From Sulfurospirillum diekertiae (lineage in GTDB: Bacteria > Campylobacterota > Campylobacteria > Campylobacterales > Sulfurospirillaceae), in the NCBI RefSeq assembly GCF_002162315.1, contig NZ_CP021416.1, positions 1,066,207 through 1,130,206 of the forward strand: a DNA stretch of 64,000 nucleotides, in the 5' to 3' direction. This document shows, in pieces, positions 50,189 through 57,104 of the stretch. Position numbers and translations under genes: made by a program. Below the pieces are notes generated by a model. The model had not been told where the DNA came from and made no database searches. It saw nothing but the letters and a program-made list of their open reading frames with translations. Numbering within the stretch: the stretch's first letter is position 1; each line of letters starts with the position of its first letter.

Positions 50189-50464
50189 AATCCCTTTTAA
50201 ATACTCTTCTGCCAAGGTTGCGATCTCTTCTTCCGTGAGGGTAATCGGTTCTGTTTGAGAAGGGATATTGTTGAGAAGAACAGCCATTTGCGTGCAGGTT
50301 TTAAAAAGCTCTTCAGGGCTCATAGAAACCATTACATGTAAAACGTCATTGGGGAGATTTCGAGGTTCAAGTTGATGTAGTGCAGTAAGCTTGGCTAAAA
50401 AGGTTTCAATGGTCGGATGCAAACGTTTTTCCTTGTTAATTTTTTGTGTGCAATTATGCCACAT
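50171..50464 (-). CDS. hypothetical protein with upstream open frame
   Basis: 97 residues, mostly helical, charged. No family recognised. The frame remains open upstream to about 50558 with coding-like composition and Cys residues (SSFDCNAKQAKKCLHG), but without a start codon. A single added base near an ATG at 50556 would give a ~128-residue protein. The gene may be longer than called, or its 5' end may have been altered by the adjacent element. A TATAAT box lies near 50564-50569 on the minus strand. Confidence 0.45.
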   Translation of the reverse strand: MWHNCTQKINKEKRLHPTIETFLAKLTALHQLEPRNLPNDVLHVMVSMSPEELFKTCTQMAVLLNNIPSQTEPITLTEEEIATLAEEYLKGILKRFR

Positions 50465-50636
50465 TCTTCGTTGATCTGCTTCATTAATCTTACCATGTAA
50501 GCATTTTTTGGCTTGCTTAGCGTTACAATCAAAGCTACTCTCATTAAGGGGCTTTGCATGAGATTATATGATGAATGTCAAGGGGTAAAGGGTGTTTTTT
50601 TGAAAGATTGTGTATTTTTTAATGTTTGAAGTGGAA
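50465..50636. other. flank between chromosomal gene and prophage-like element
   Basis: No independent gene recognised. It holds the possible 5' extension and minus-strand promoter of the 97-residue gene. The left edge of the mobile element must lie here, but no direct repeat shared with the right flank (60704-60906) was found by eye. Confidence 0.4.
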
Positions 50637-50654
50637 AGAGGCGTTTAAGCCTCT
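50637..50654 (-). terminator. terminator at the end of the element's last operon
   Basis: AGAGGC-GTTTAA-GCCTCT hairpin at the stop of the 74-residue gene, T-rich on the minus strand. Confidence 0.65.
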
Positions 50655-50877
50655 AACCTTGTTTTTGAGCGAATTGAGAGATAAGCATATCGAGCTTAGC
50701 ATCAATTCTAACGATCATTTCGTGTTTTTCTTTTGCTTCGTTTTGTTTTTCCCACAAGTTTTTAACATCGAACTCTAAACGTTTTACTCGTTCTCTAAGA
50801 GTTGCGATTATTGCTACAACGATAACGAGCTGACCAATTAAAGTCAGCCCAAACGAAAACCACTCTTGAAAAGTCAT
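50653..50877 (-). CDS. small membrane protein with coiled coil (holin- or spanin-like)
   Basis: 74 residues: one N-terminal helix (FSFGLTLIGQLVIVVAIIATL) followed by a charged coiled coil (RERVKRLEFDVKNLWEKQ). Proteins of this design are common as phage holin-like or lysis accessory products, but the family is not identifiable by eye. It overlaps the upstream 111-residue gene by 1 nt. Last gene of the element. Confidence 0.6.
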   Translation of the reverse strand: MTFQEWFSFGLTLIGQLVIVVAIIATLRERVKRLEFDVKNLWEKQNEAKEKHEMIVRIDAKLDMLISQFAQKQG

Positions 50878-51212
50878 TACGCTACACTTCTCATGCTGAT
50901 AATTGAGATGTTATCTGCTTTGACACCATTGAAAGTAAGACCAGCAAGAACAGCGTAAATATCATCTTCGCTTTTGCCTGATTTAACCGCCATTGAAAGA
51001 TAAGCTTTTAAACCCGCAGTGTTTGAGATCACAACGTTTACAAGATTGTAACTCGTTGGAGTATCTGTACCAGTTTTTGAAGTCTCAGCATATCCAACAT
51101 ATTCACCATCAAGAAAAGAAGCACAAAAGCCACTCGCAACAGTGTCATCACAAGGAAGATTAAACGAACTTGTTTTCGCACCAAGTTTATTTTTAATTAA
51201 TGTTTTTGCCAT
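50877..51212 (-). CDS. hypothetical phage protein, 111 residues
   Basis: A beta/alpha-looking sequence with three cysteines (LPCDD, GFCASF) and a Gly/Ser-rich centre. No family recognised. It starts just after the 117-residue gene with AGAGG upstream and belongs to the short operon 50653-51568. It may be a minor structural protein; this is inference from position. Confidence 0.55.
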   Translation of the reverse strand: MAKTLIKNKLGAKTSSFNLPCDDTVASGFCASFLDGEYVGYAETSKTGTDTPTSYNLVNVVISNTAGLKAYLSMAVKSGKSEDDIYAVLAGLTFNGVKADNISIISMRSVA

Positions 51213-51214
51213 GA

Positions 51215-51568
51215 TTACGCCTCTTTCTTATCATAGAATAAGTTTGAATACTCACATTTCGTTAAAGAGTCAAAACTCTCATCAAATTGTCCGATAACAG
51301 CCGTTTGAATTTCAGCGAAAGATTTTGTAGGTTTAACGTGAGGAATAGACACGCTAGCACTTTTTCTTTGACCGCTTAAATATTTTTTGCCTACACTAAA
51401 CTTTTTAGCGTTAAGAACTGATGGATTTGCAGATGTGCCACCCTCAAATTTTAACTCATAAAAAGTCAACTCACCCTCCAGGATTGAACCCAGAGCAGTC
51501 ATATCCGCCACACTACCTGAAGCCGAAACAGTATTGACGTTTCTTCCGCCAATTTTTTGTTTAATCAT
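51215..51568 (-). CDS. hypothetical phage protein, 117 residues
   Basis: Starts MIKQKIGGRNVN at 51568 with AAAGGT upstream; a longer frame to 51601 is possible. The sequence is rich in Ser, Gly and beta-type residues (GELTFYELKFEGG, KSASVSIPHVKP). No family recognised. It is the first gene of the operon controlled by the minus-strand promoter at 51631-51642. Confidence 0.55.
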   Translation of the reverse strand: MIKQKIGGRNVNTVSASGSVADMTALGSILEGELTFYELKFEGGTSANPSVLNAKKFSVGKKYLSGQRKSASVSIPHVKPTKSFAEIQTAVIGQFDESFDSLTKCEYSNLFYDKKEA

Positions 51569-51630
51569 TGGTTGACCTTTGCGTTTGATTTTGTTTTGCA
51601 AAACATGGGAAGAAGTTTAAAAGTTTTTTT

Positions 51631-51699
51631 CAAATGTCAATATAGGTGCTTCAAAACAACGAAAAGAAGAGGATTGACGATAAGTGGTATTGACATTTC
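51631..51699. promoter_or_regulatory. divergent promoter pair sharing TATTGACATTT
   Basis: TATTGACATTTG on the minus strand (51631-51642) faces the 117-residue gene. TATTGACATTTC on the plus strand (51688-51699) faces the 86-residue gene. Both contain TTGACA. A third copy precedes the 255-residue gene at 54383-54393. These are likely -35 elements or a common operator. Confidence 0.55.
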
Positions 51700-51751
51700 A
51701 TTTTTAAAAATATCATTCAAATCAAATTTAAGATCAAAAAAAGGGGAAAAA

Positions 51752-52012
51752 ATGGCAGTATCTGCAACAGATTGTCAAACGTTTTTAAAAAGTAGTTTTG
51801 GATTAAAAAATGTCACGAGTACAACATTAAGTGAGTTACGATGTCTTACATGTGGAAAAATAGCTTATCAATCAGGGAGCTACGTTTATTGTAAAAGCAA
51901 TATAACGGCACACAGAAAAACAAACCTTGACTACATGAAGGAAATAACAAAAAACAAAGCTGATTTAATCAAAGCTTTAGAAAATTATACATTCATTGAT
52001 AAAGCAATATAG
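51752..52012 (+). CDS. small cysteine-rich protein, the only plus-strand gene of the element
   Basis: 86 residues from the ATG at 51752, with AGGGG upstream. Residues ~30-47 contain Cys-x2-Cys and a later Cys (RCLTCGKIAYQSGSYVYC), suggestive of a small zinc-binding site. The C-terminus is helical and Lys-rich. Divergent position opposite the structural genes and a shared promoter region suggest a regulator. No family recognised. Confidence 0.55.
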   Translation: MAVSATDCQTFLKSSFGLKNVTSTTLSELRCLTCGKIAYQSGSYVYCKSNITAHRKTNLDYMKEITKNKADLIKALENYTFIDKAI

Positions 52013-52355
52013 AAGAAAGGGAGCTCACGCCCCATCGCTTAGTCACTTAACCATTGTTGAGATAGAAGAGCAAAGAGCGGGCTTTTAGGGTGGAGTTTGT
52101 GAAATTTTATGTATTTTAGGGAGTGTTTGGCGTTCGAATCTGCCACTCAGTTTAGACGTGTGTTTTGGCGCAAAGCGCACTTTTTGGTCGGGGCTATCAT
52201 TAACCAAAAGTGGGACATAGTCCCATTCTTGGTTAATGCCCCTTATACCCTAGCGGGTGGCGGGAGCTTTATTTTTAAAGCTTTAACTTTGTTAAGTTTG
52301 GATTCTGCGTTTGACAAAGAGAAAGAGAGGCGTGAGCCTACATGTAGGCTAATCT
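52013..52355. other. structured noncoding region of the element
   Basis: 343 nt without a believable gene. It contains GCGCAAAGCGC (near 52168), a long compound hairpin (52190-52242), ACCC-TAGC-GGGT (near 52247) and a terminator palindrome (52335-52350). The density of foldable segments resembles the intergenic region of single-stranded DNA phages, where origins and packaging signals lie. No nick site for Rep could be assigned. Confidence 0.6.
52190..52242. other. 20-bp compound hairpin, candidate packaging signal or origin
   Basis: GGGGC pairs with GCCCC (52190-52194/52238-52242), ATTAACCAA with TTGGTTAAT (52199-52207/52229-52237) and TGGGAC with GTCCCA (52211-52216/52220-52225). A 4-nt bulge and a 3x3 internal loop separate the parts. 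It is far more stable than anything else in the element. Confidence 0.6.
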
Positions 52356-52357
52356 CT
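52324..52357 (-). terminator. terminator after the 118-residue gene
   Basis: A perfect palindrome AGCCTACATGTAGGCT (52335-52350) with outer AGAGA/TCTCT pairing. It begins at the stop codon, and the minus strand is T-rich beyond it. Confidence 0.65.
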
Positions 52358-52712
52358 AAGACCTTTTGAACAATCCAGTCACAATACTTGTTACATTAAA
52401 CCCGCCTACCTCTAAATGGTTACGGCATGAAAGAGCTATATCACCCTCATTTTTATTTAACTTGACATTATTAAGCACGATTTGGTGACTCATATTTGCA
52501 TTCGTTTTAATAATGCCTTTGAATACAGCCCAGTAACCGAAATCATCTATTGGAGATTGAGTATCGTCAGAGTATTCTATCTTTAAAATCTCACTCACTT
52601 TCATGGTCGTTAACTCATTAAAAAAAGCTAGACAATCGGCAACGCTTTTAGCTTCAACTTGATTAGTAATCGTTCTACGTCCTTGCTTTAATTGCACTCT
52701 ATAAATTGGCAT
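52356..52712 (-). CDS. hypothetical phage protein, 118 residues
   Basis: Begins MPIYRVQLKQGRRTITNQVEA, with a mixed alpha/beta pattern. No family recognised. It lies 2 nt after the stop of the disrupted 280-residue gene and ends at a terminator. It is the last gene of the operon that starts with the 255-residue protein. Confidence 0.6.
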   Translation of the reverse strand: MPIYRVQLKQGRRTITNQVEAKSVADCLAFFNELTTMKVSEILKIEYSDDTQSPIDDFGYWAVFKGIIKTNANMSHQIVLNNVKLNKNEGDIALSCRNHLEVGGFNVTSIVTGLFKRS

Positions 52713-52714
52713 TT

Positions 52715-53565
52715 TTACGCTCCCAACATTGTTGATATTCTTTTTACATAATCTTTAGATAATTCACAATCTTTTAAACCATTTTCATTAATATCAACAC
52801 CTAAAAAATAACAAATTAGTTTTAGATTTTCGTTTGGTTCATTTTGAGCAGACAAACCAAAAAATTGAACAAGACGTTGTAAATATTCTTTTATTGCATC
52901 ACAATCGCTCAAAGTTGTATTTGTATCAACACCAAGAAGTTGACAAATGATTTTTTAAAATTTTTGAAATTGATCAGTCACAGCAGAGCCACCAAGAGTC
53001 CTTACAATTGGAGCAAAATCAGGATAACAACAAAATTGAGGGGAAACAAGCAATCGAAGAACAAAGAGCTCATTTTTCCAAGGATAAGAAGATTCAGGAG
53101 TACAAAGAACAATATAAGGAGTACGAAGAGTTAAAAATATTTACACAATAATAATTAAAAGCATCCTCAAAAAGTATCAAATGAAGCAACAAAAAGAACC
53201 ACCATAACCACCAGAATAAAGATCATATTTAAAAAGAACGTAAAAAACTGGACTCATAAGAAATATTATAACTATCCAAACTAACAACATGTTCAATATA
53301 AACATCACCAAAGACAGAAGAATAAAAAGTAAGAAGATTGAATAGGAAAATAAGAAAAATAAACATAAGGATAATCACCAAAAAAACCACTAAACAAAGC
53401 AATTTTAGTATCACTGCTCCTCTGATAAATTTTCATTCCTTCATAAAAAAAATAAGAATCAGGAAGAAACATACTATTAAAAACATCAATACCAATTAAA
53501 CGATCAGCATTATCAGATGAATATAAAAACTCATAATCTTGAATATTAAATTTTTGTAAAGACAT
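52715..53565 (-). pseudogene. hidden ~280-residue phage protein gene with multiple +1 homopolymer breaks
   Basis: Starts MSLQKFNIQDYEFLYSS at 53565. The frame is lost at 53324-53328 and regained by removing one base there. Four further single-base removals, in T5-type runs near 53231, 53191, 53169 and 53134, carry it on. Removing one base from each of three adjacent runs near 52951-52965 brings it to the intact C-terminus at 52715. The length then becomes exactly divisible (843 nt, 280 residues). The C-terminal region shows an internal duplication: NLKIICQLLGVDTN and NLKLICYFLGVDIN, each followed by a similar helix. This supports the reconstruction. The first ~190 residues look beta-rich and aromatic. 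It could be a capsid or vertex protein; that is inference. It may be truly decayed or misread. Confidence 0.6.
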
Positions 53566-53574
53566 TACATATCC

Positions 53575-54342
53575 TTACTTATTATGAACATATGCAAGAG
53601 CATTAATTAAATTCATGAACTCTTCACTTAATCCAGTTAATTTACCGTTAGAGTCTTTTGTGTACATAAAGTCGGCTGCTTTATTAAGATCATTGACGTC
53701 AAGAGCTGAAGCAGTATCACGACCTAATATTTTCTTCATAAGCATTTCATCTTGAGGCGTAAATGATTTTGTGAAAAGTTTGAACATTAATGTCTCATTG
53801 TAACGTGATGCCATATTGTTTCCTAAACCCATGTGGAGATTTTCACGGTTATAGAGGGAGTTTTTGGTATCAGTCACAGCAGATAAAGTATCAAAAGAAG
53901 ATGAATTATGATTAAATTGTGAAGTCGTTTGAGCACTAGCTTTAAAACCCTGATGATTAACGATTATCTGACCAGTGATTAAATTCTCTTGATTTGAACT
54001 TTGAAAAAAGCCCATTTTACGAAAAAGTTTAACACCTTTTAAATTTCTATATTTTGCCAAACCTTTTTTTATAGGATTAAGCAAAAGAAGAGGAATTAAA
54101 ATTTCAACTTTTTCAAAAATCTTTGCAATAAGAGCTTCCTGAGCACGAACAGCATACATGATAACACCAAATACAAGAACATTCATAGAGCTTTCAATAG
54201 CTTCTTTAATTATCGGATTATCAATATCTTTAGTAAATGCTTGAATAATCTTTTTAGACTCATCGTATCCAACCATCATAATGATTGTTTCAAAAAATTC
54301 CTCAGCAGAATTTTTCCCAACTTGTTGAACAGTTCCCGACAT
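53575..54342 (-). CDS. phage protein with central membrane segments, 255 residues
   Basis: Helical N-terminus, then two hydrophobic segments (about 48-66 and 78-90: MNVLVFGVIMYAV, ILIPLLLLNPI), then a hydrophilic Asn/Ser-rich C-terminal half. No family recognised. A membrane-associated structural or assembly protein is plausible. It is the first gene after the minus-strand promoter at 54383-54393. Confidence 0.6.
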   Translation of the reverse strand: MSGTVQQVGKNSAEEFFETIIMMVGYDESKKIIQAFTKDIDNPIIKEAIESSMNVLVFGVIMYAVRAQEALIAKIFEKVEILIPLLLLNPIKKGLAKYRNLKGVKLFRKMGFFQSSNQENLITGQIIVNHQGFKASAQTTSQFNHNSSSFDTLSAVTDTKNSLYNRENLHMGLGNNMASRYNETLMFKLFTKSFTPQDEMLMKKILGRDTASALDVNDLNKAADFMYTKDSNGKLTGLSEEFMNLINALAYVHNK

Positions 54343-54382
54343 TTAACACCTCGTTTTTTCGAGAATGTTAAAAGTATTTTTA

Positions 54383-54393
54383 AAATGTCAATA
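54383..54393 (-). promoter_or_regulatory. promoter element TATTGACATTT ahead of the 255-residue gene
   Basis: The same 11-bp word as at 51632-51642 and 51688-51698. TTGACA lies ~45 nt upstream of the ATG at 54342, with an AT-rich stretch between. Confidence 0.5.
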
Positions 54394-54455
54394 GAGGGGA
54401 GAGAAAAGAACGAGAGAGACGAATGTTAAAAAAAGATTAATGATAATTTAAGAAT

Positions 54456-54486
54456 AGTAAACAGCCTAAAAAAAGGCTATTTACTT
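54456..54486 (-). terminator. terminator after the Rep-M15-structural operon
   Basis: AGTAAATAGCC / GGCTGTTTACT on the minus strand (one G-T pair) with an 8-nt loop. It overlaps the stop of the small membrane protein gene. The downstream T-run is weak. Confidence 0.55.
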
Positions 54487-54706
54487 AAAAGATTTATCTT
54501 TTGAAAATTGGTTGATATCTTCTTTACCACCCATCATATGATATTGTTCAATCATAATATCAGAAGAAGCGTGAGGAGGAGTATAAAAATAATACCTAAT
54601 ACCAATATAAGAAAAAATAACAATTAAAAACATAAAAAAAATAATAAATAAATTTTTCTTTTAATTCTTTTTTTTCTTTATTAGATGAAAATTGTCCTTT
54701 TATCAT
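54481..54706 (-). CDS. small single-helix phage membrane protein, frameshifted at T8
   Basis: The ATG at 54706 overlaps the preceding stop as ATGA. The frame reads MIKGQFSSNKEKKELKEKFIYYFF and then leaves. Removing one base from the A8 run 54634-54641 continues it as MFLIVIFSYIGIRYYFYTPP to the stop at 54481. This gives 74 residues with one clean membrane helix. The downstream part alone (54481-54633) could also be made as 50 residues from an internal ATG. No family recognised. Confidence 0.55.
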
Positions 54707-55770
54707 GTTGGCCTACCCCCCATTCTAGTAATAAATTCAGACATAATATCAACACTACTATCATAACCAAAAATAGAGGATATATCAATAGGCGAAAATA
54801 AGTCTATATCATAATCATCTAATTCAAGATTTTTTTCATCTGTTTGATTAATAGCTGTAACTGCATTTTTAACCAAACTAGCCTCACGAGGAGACATATC
54901 AAAAAGAACATTCTCGTCAATATCTTTGACCTGAGTTGGCGTTTTAGCGTAAACCTTAGCCTCAACCTCAAATGATCTATGACTAGCTTCAATTTCAAGA
55001 GGTGTAAAACCAACAACACTATCAGACTCTAAAACCTGATTAGAAACTGGTGTATTCTTAAACTCATACGCTTTTAACATTTGAAGATTCTTTCTAGCCT
55101 CAACTTCAGCAGGACTCATTTTAGAATCACCGACCTGCATAGTGTTATCCTCTTCTTTTTTCTTTGCATTATCTGCAAGCTCTTTAGTAAGCGTGTACGT
55201 TTTATCCATAAAACCCGTAGCAATATCCATGTATTTTAATAACCCATACATGTAATCATTAAAAACATCGAACTTCGAGCCAAAAGTAGAGGTTAATGTA
55301 CCAACAGATTCAACTAAGCTTTTTGTATTTTGTTTTAGAACAGCAGGCAAAGTCTCACCTACAACAGGAGGCGTAACAGCTTCTTTTTGACGGTCTAAAT
55401 CTTCCTGCAACTTAATCTTATTTTCCAAAGTATACTTAAGATTTTCGACTTCTTGTTGTTTCTTTTTAATCTCTTCTTTTTCCTCCTCAGGAGCAGTAGA
55501 AAGATAAGAGAGCAATAACTCAGAAGCCTGACCGAAAAGCTGAATAGCAAGTTGATATTTAGCAGGAACCTTTGCCATAGCCAAAGCACTTTCAAGAGAA
55601 GTCATAGCATATTGCTTACTAGAGGGGAGCGAAATAGGTTTAAAATTTGAATTATTTACGGGCGTAGAAGAACCCGAAGGAACTTCAACGCTAGGAATAG
55701 TAGAAGGAGTAGACGGCTGAGTATCAACAACAGGCTTAACCGAACCACCTACACCAGACCAACCACCCAT
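54703..55770 (-). CDS. phage structural-type protein with coiled coil, 355 residues
   Basis: A Gly/Pro/Ser/Thr-rich N-terminus (GGWSGVGGSVKP and PSTPSTIPS), then a helical region with a strong coiled coil (EEEKEEIKKKQQEVENLK), then a long mixed C-terminal region. It resembles spike, internal scaffold or minor capsid proteins in general composition only. It overlaps the 200-residue gene by 1 nt upstream and the small membrane gene by 4 nt downstream. Confidence 0.55.
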   Translation of the reverse strand: MGGWSGVGGSVKPVVDTQPSTPSTIPSVEVPSGSSTPVNNSNFKPISLPSSKQYAMTSLESALAMAKVPAKYQLAIQLFGQASELLLSYLSTAPEEEKEEIKKKQQEVENLKYTLENKIKLQEDLDRQKEAVTPPVVGETLPAVLKQNTKSLVESVGTLTSTFGSKFDVFNDYMYGLLKYMDIATGFMDKTYTLTKELADNAKKKEEDNTMQVGDSKMSPAEVEARKNLQMLKAYEFKNTPVSNQVLESDSVVGFTPLEIEASHRSFEVEAKVYAKTPTQVKDIDENVLFDMSPREASLVKNAVTAINQTDEKNLELDDYDIDLFSPIDISSIFGYDSSVDIMSEFITRMGGRPT

Positions 55771-56372
55771 TATGAATCCTTTAACGTAAGCAAGAAATGA
55801 GGAGCTAAAAGAATTTTACCATTTTGAGAAAGCTTATAAATAACAGAACTACCCTGAAGATCAACAGCGGGATAAGACCATAATTGCTGAGAAGCCTCAA
55901 TAGTATATTCACCTTGACGAGCCGAAACAGTTACAACCGAACCATTAGGATAAGCACCAAAATTACCGTCAAGATCAGGAACAGAAAAAACACCCTCAGA
56001 AGAACCAACACCGTTATCAGAAGAACCAACATCATCTGGAACATACGATGGAAATTTTTTAAAAGCCTCAGTTTCTATACTAAAACAACAGCCAGACAAC
56101 TGAGAACCTGCAACAAAAACAAAATAATTTTGAGTTGCATCCAAATATAAACGAAATGTGCTATCTAAAACAGTATGAGTTTGATTGTATGAACCATAAA
56201 CAACAAGAGGAACACAATAAGCATTAAGAAGAGTATAGCTAGGAACTTCCTCAACAGTAATGAGTAAATACAATTCACCAGTAACCAAATCGACAGTATT
56301 ACCATCAATTAAAGTAACAGAATAATCATTTGCAGGAACGTGTAATCTAGCAACAGCATTATCGTAACTCAT
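55770..56372 (-). CDS. hypothetical phage protein, beta-rich, 200 residues
   Basis: A predicted all-beta sequence with many aromatic, Val and Thr residues (YSVTLIDGNTVDLVTGELYLLI). A Gly/Ser/Asp linker (DDVGSSDNGVGSSEG) divides it into two domains. A candidate for a capsid, spike or receptor-binding protein. No family recognised. It is packed between the 109- and 355-residue genes in the late-gene order. Confidence 0.55.
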   Translation of the reverse strand: MSYDNAVARLHVPANDYSVTLIDGNTVDLVTGELYLLITVEEVPSYTLLNAYCVPLVVYGSYNQTHTVLDSTFRLYLDATQNYFVFVAGSQLSGCCFSIETEAFKKFPSYVPDDVGSSDNGVGSSEGVFSVPDLDGNFGAYPNGSVVTVSARQGEYTIEASQQLWSYPAVDLQGSSVIYKLSQNGKILLAPHFLLTLKDS

Positions 56373-56381
56373 AAACTCTCC

Positions 56382-56711
56382 TTACTTCATAATAGCGACT
56401 GTTTTATCAAACAGCACATCAAGGGATTGAATAGAAACAAAAACGAGTTTTAAATTATCGTCATTCACTTCTTGTTTAAGCTCTTTTTTTTGCAGATAAT
56501 CTGCAAGAATTTCAGAACAACGAGTAAGACCAATAACGTCATTTTTTAAAACTTCATTATTTTGAAGTGTAGTATCTTGATTAAGTGTTTCCACTACCTG
56601 AGAGGCAACAATAAGACCGCCACCAATAGCGGGATTAAAAACCGTAGCAACTTGACCAACACCTTTTAAAACACTAGACCAATCATATTTTTGTAAATTT
56701 TGTAAATTCAT
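56382..56711 (-). CDS. hypothetical phage protein, 109 residues
   Basis: An amphipathic/hydrophobic N-terminal stretch (SSVLKGVGQVATVFNPAIGGGLIVASQVV) is followed by a helical charged C-terminus. The Gly-rich hydrophobic stretch could insert in a membrane. No family recognised. Spacing of ~10 nt to both neighbours indicates the same operon. Confidence 0.55.
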   Translation of the reverse strand: MNLQNLQKYDWSSVLKGVGQVATVFNPAIGGGLIVASQVVETLNQDTTLQNNEVLKNDVIGLTRCSEILADYLQKKELKQEVNDDNLKLVFVSIQSLDVLFDKTVAIMK

Positions 56712-56721
56712 TTTTTTTTCC

Positions 56722-57093
56722 TTATTTCATAATTTTTAAAATAGGATTTGGTTTAGTCAAATCCATATCAACGTGAATAAACGTATCGTAAAGCAAAACA
56801 CGTTTAAAACCTACTTTTAACAGAGCCGAAACAATGTTAAATCGAACGCTATCGCTAAGAGTGGAAATATCCACAGCCAAACCTTTTGTATGTGCACTAT
56901 CCTCAACACCTCCCACTTCTTTATTATGTTTTTCACAACGACAACCACAATTAATTTTAAAAGAAACATTTGCCGATTGACGAGCAGTATCCAACAAAAT
57001 AACAAGATCATCATTGATATTATTAAGACCACAACCACACTTACATGTAAACTCTTCTTTTTTAAAGTGTTTTATTTGCCACCAATTAACCAT
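56722..57093 (-). CDS. M15-family peptidase (endolysin-type)
   Basis: 123 residues matching Peptidase_M15_3. The motif FKKEEFTCKCGCG is followed by His68 and Asp75 (SAHTKGLAVD), and by His107 and Asp109 (FIHVDMD), the zinc-ligand set of the family. It would cleave peptidoglycan cross-peptides for release or entry. No signal peptide is seen. It follows Rep by 11 nt. Confidence 0.85.
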   Translation of the reverse strand: MVNWWQIKHFKKEEFTCKCGCGLNNINDDLVILLDTARQSANVSFKINCGCRCEKHNKEVGGVEDSAHTKGLAVDISTLSDSVRFNIVSALLKVGFKRVLLYDTFIHVDMDLTKPNPILKIMK

Positions 57094-57104
57094 TTTTTAA
57101 ATCC

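Noticed and set aside
52109-52369. An 86-codon plus-strand frame over the structured region
   Set aside because: It runs through the long hairpin and the terminator, has no ribosome binding site and no protein-like pattern.
52940-53134. Plus-strand frame opposite the broken phage gene
   Set aside because: Its Lys/Arg/Asn-rich composition is what the antisense of the reconstructed gene gives.
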